From: Gammaproteobacteria bacterium
Lineage (GTDB): Bacteria > Pseudomonadota > Gammaproteobacteria > Steroidobacterales > Rariloculaceae
Assembly (NCBI GenBank): GCA_022826245.1
Contig: JAJDVG010000018.1
Coordinates: 1 to 64,000, forward strand
Reading direction: 5' to 3'
DNA: 64,000 bases
Shown here: positions 63,445 to 64,000 of the stretch, in pieces
Position numbering within the stretch: position 1 is the stretch's first letter
How the letters are laid out: every line of letters starts with the position of its first letter
Program-made: the position numbers and the translations under genes
Notes under the pieces: generated by a model
What the model was told of the DNA's origin: nothing
What the model saw: the letters and a program-made list of their open reading frames with translations, nothing else
The model's database searches: none

Positions 63445-64000
63445 CTATACGGCCTTTCGCGGGTGACGTTGGAGCCAGGTGCGTACGTCCTCCGGTGGGC
63501 GCCCGGACAGTTGCTCGACGTGATCGGTCACTTCACCCATCATGCCCTCCTTGAAAACTCTCTGGAACAAGGGCGTCACTTTCACTACATGTGCTGCGCC
63601 CTCATATGCCAGCCCCCAGATCTGCCGCAAGGCATCGGTGAACTCCTCGACACTCACGTGCTTCACCTCGATCGCTGTGTCGAACAGTTCGCTGATGAGT
63701 GCCCCGACCTCGTCATAGCTCAGAGCCTCCGGCCCGGTCAGGACATAGATTCTCTTCGCATGGAGGCCTACCGGTGAAGTCAGGACACCCACAGCCGAGG
63801 CAGCGATATCGTCCCGAGAAACATAGGCGATTCGGCCATCTCCGGCACAGGTGACCAGCTCTCTGCGCTCGAGCCACAGGGGATACTGCTCTTGCAGGTT
63901 GTCGGTGTACATGGACGTGCGAAGCACGGTCCACTCCAGAGACGACTCCGCGAGGGCAATCTCGATCGCACCGTAGGCATGCGCAAAAGGAAGTGGCGAG
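63445..64000 (-). CDS. NmrA/SDR-type NAD(P)-binding protein, N-terminus cut by window edge
   Basis: 184 residues are visible, open to the window edge. The run HAYGAIEIALAESSLEWTVLRTSMYTDN and RIAYVSRDDIAASAVGVL and YVLTGPEALSYDEVGALISE are those of the atypical SDR group (NmrA / NAD(P)H azoreductase type) that lack the normal catalytic Tyr-Lys. The N-terminal dinucleotide fold is beyond the edge. It probably senses or reduces a quinone or other small molecule. The MBL-fold gene follows. Confidence 0.85.
   Translation of the reverse strand, partial: SPLPFAHAYGAIEIALAESSLEWTVLRTSMYTDNLQEQYPLWLERRELVTCAGDGRIAYVSRDDIAASAVGVLTSPVGLHAKRIYVLTGPEALSYDEVGALISELFDTAIEVKHVSVEEFTDALRQIWGLAYEGAAHVVKVTPLFQRVFKEGMMGEVTDHVEQLSGRPPEDVRTWLQRHPRKAV

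Overview
The window is about 64 kb of high-GC, gene-dense DNA with strictly bacterial organisation: short gaps, ATGA/GTGA overlaps and Shine-Dalgarno leaders. Gene content suggests a free-living, probably marine or sediment, gammaproteobacterium of the Woeseia/Steroidobacter type. The signs are a TonB receptor grouped with halogenase, SapC and cupin genes, several sulfatases, DUF1552 and ankyrin proteins, DUF3604, DUF6152 and many secreted hydrolases. This placement is an inference from gene families only. No tRNA, rRNA, CRISPR array, prophage or insertion sequence was recognised.

Left part (1-20 kb): a dienelactone-hydrolase-like gene cut by the left edge; a DUF6152 / small secreted protein / tannase-family operon on the minus strand; a divergent pair encoding a cytochrome-c-containing secreted beta-propeller and a DUF4159 protein; a BrnT/BrnA toxin-antitoxin pair with a compact, probably leaderless promoter; a sulfatase; a three-gene heavy-metal RND efflux operon (outer membrane, adaptor, pump); a soluble PQQ-type sugar dehydrogenase; a flavoprotein plus cytochrome pair of the p-cresol methylhydroxylase type; and a second sulfatase.

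Middle part (20-43 kb): a hemerythrin gene leads into a tight operon of two DUF3604 paralogues, a parvulin-type foldase and a HupE/UreJ membrane protein, a cassette of unknown function. Next come a two-domain protein that fuses the families encoded by two separate adjacent genes at 2.3-3.4 kb, a pterin dehydratase, a lactate permease with a membrane-anchor protein, glycerol facilitator and kinase, three tandem NTF2-like secreted paralogues, a pectinacetylesterase-like lipoprotein, DUF427, an ankyrin protein, a DUF1552 protein, a third DUF6152 protein, an LVIVD-like secreted protein and a DUF305 protein.

Right part (43-64 kb): a polysaccharide-utilisation locus. A TonB receptor gene with a LacI-type operator next to its promoter is followed by halogenase, SapC, JmjC/cupin, halogenase, then lacI (with the same operator at its own promoter), GH3, a sugar MFS porter, a clan GH-A hydrolase, GH43 and GH16 (laminarinase type). 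A coherent reading is that outer enzymes cut a beta-glucan or mixed hemicellulose, the receptor imports oligosaccharides, periplasmic enzymes finish them, the porter imports sugars, and the LacI protein senses a product. The window ends with a carboxymuconolactone-decarboxylase-like protein, a second PQQ-type dehydrogenase, a metallo-beta-lactamase-fold protein and an NmrA-type protein cut by the right edge. A family of long hairpin repeats occurs at three intergenic places (8.8, 14.7 and 38.1 kb).
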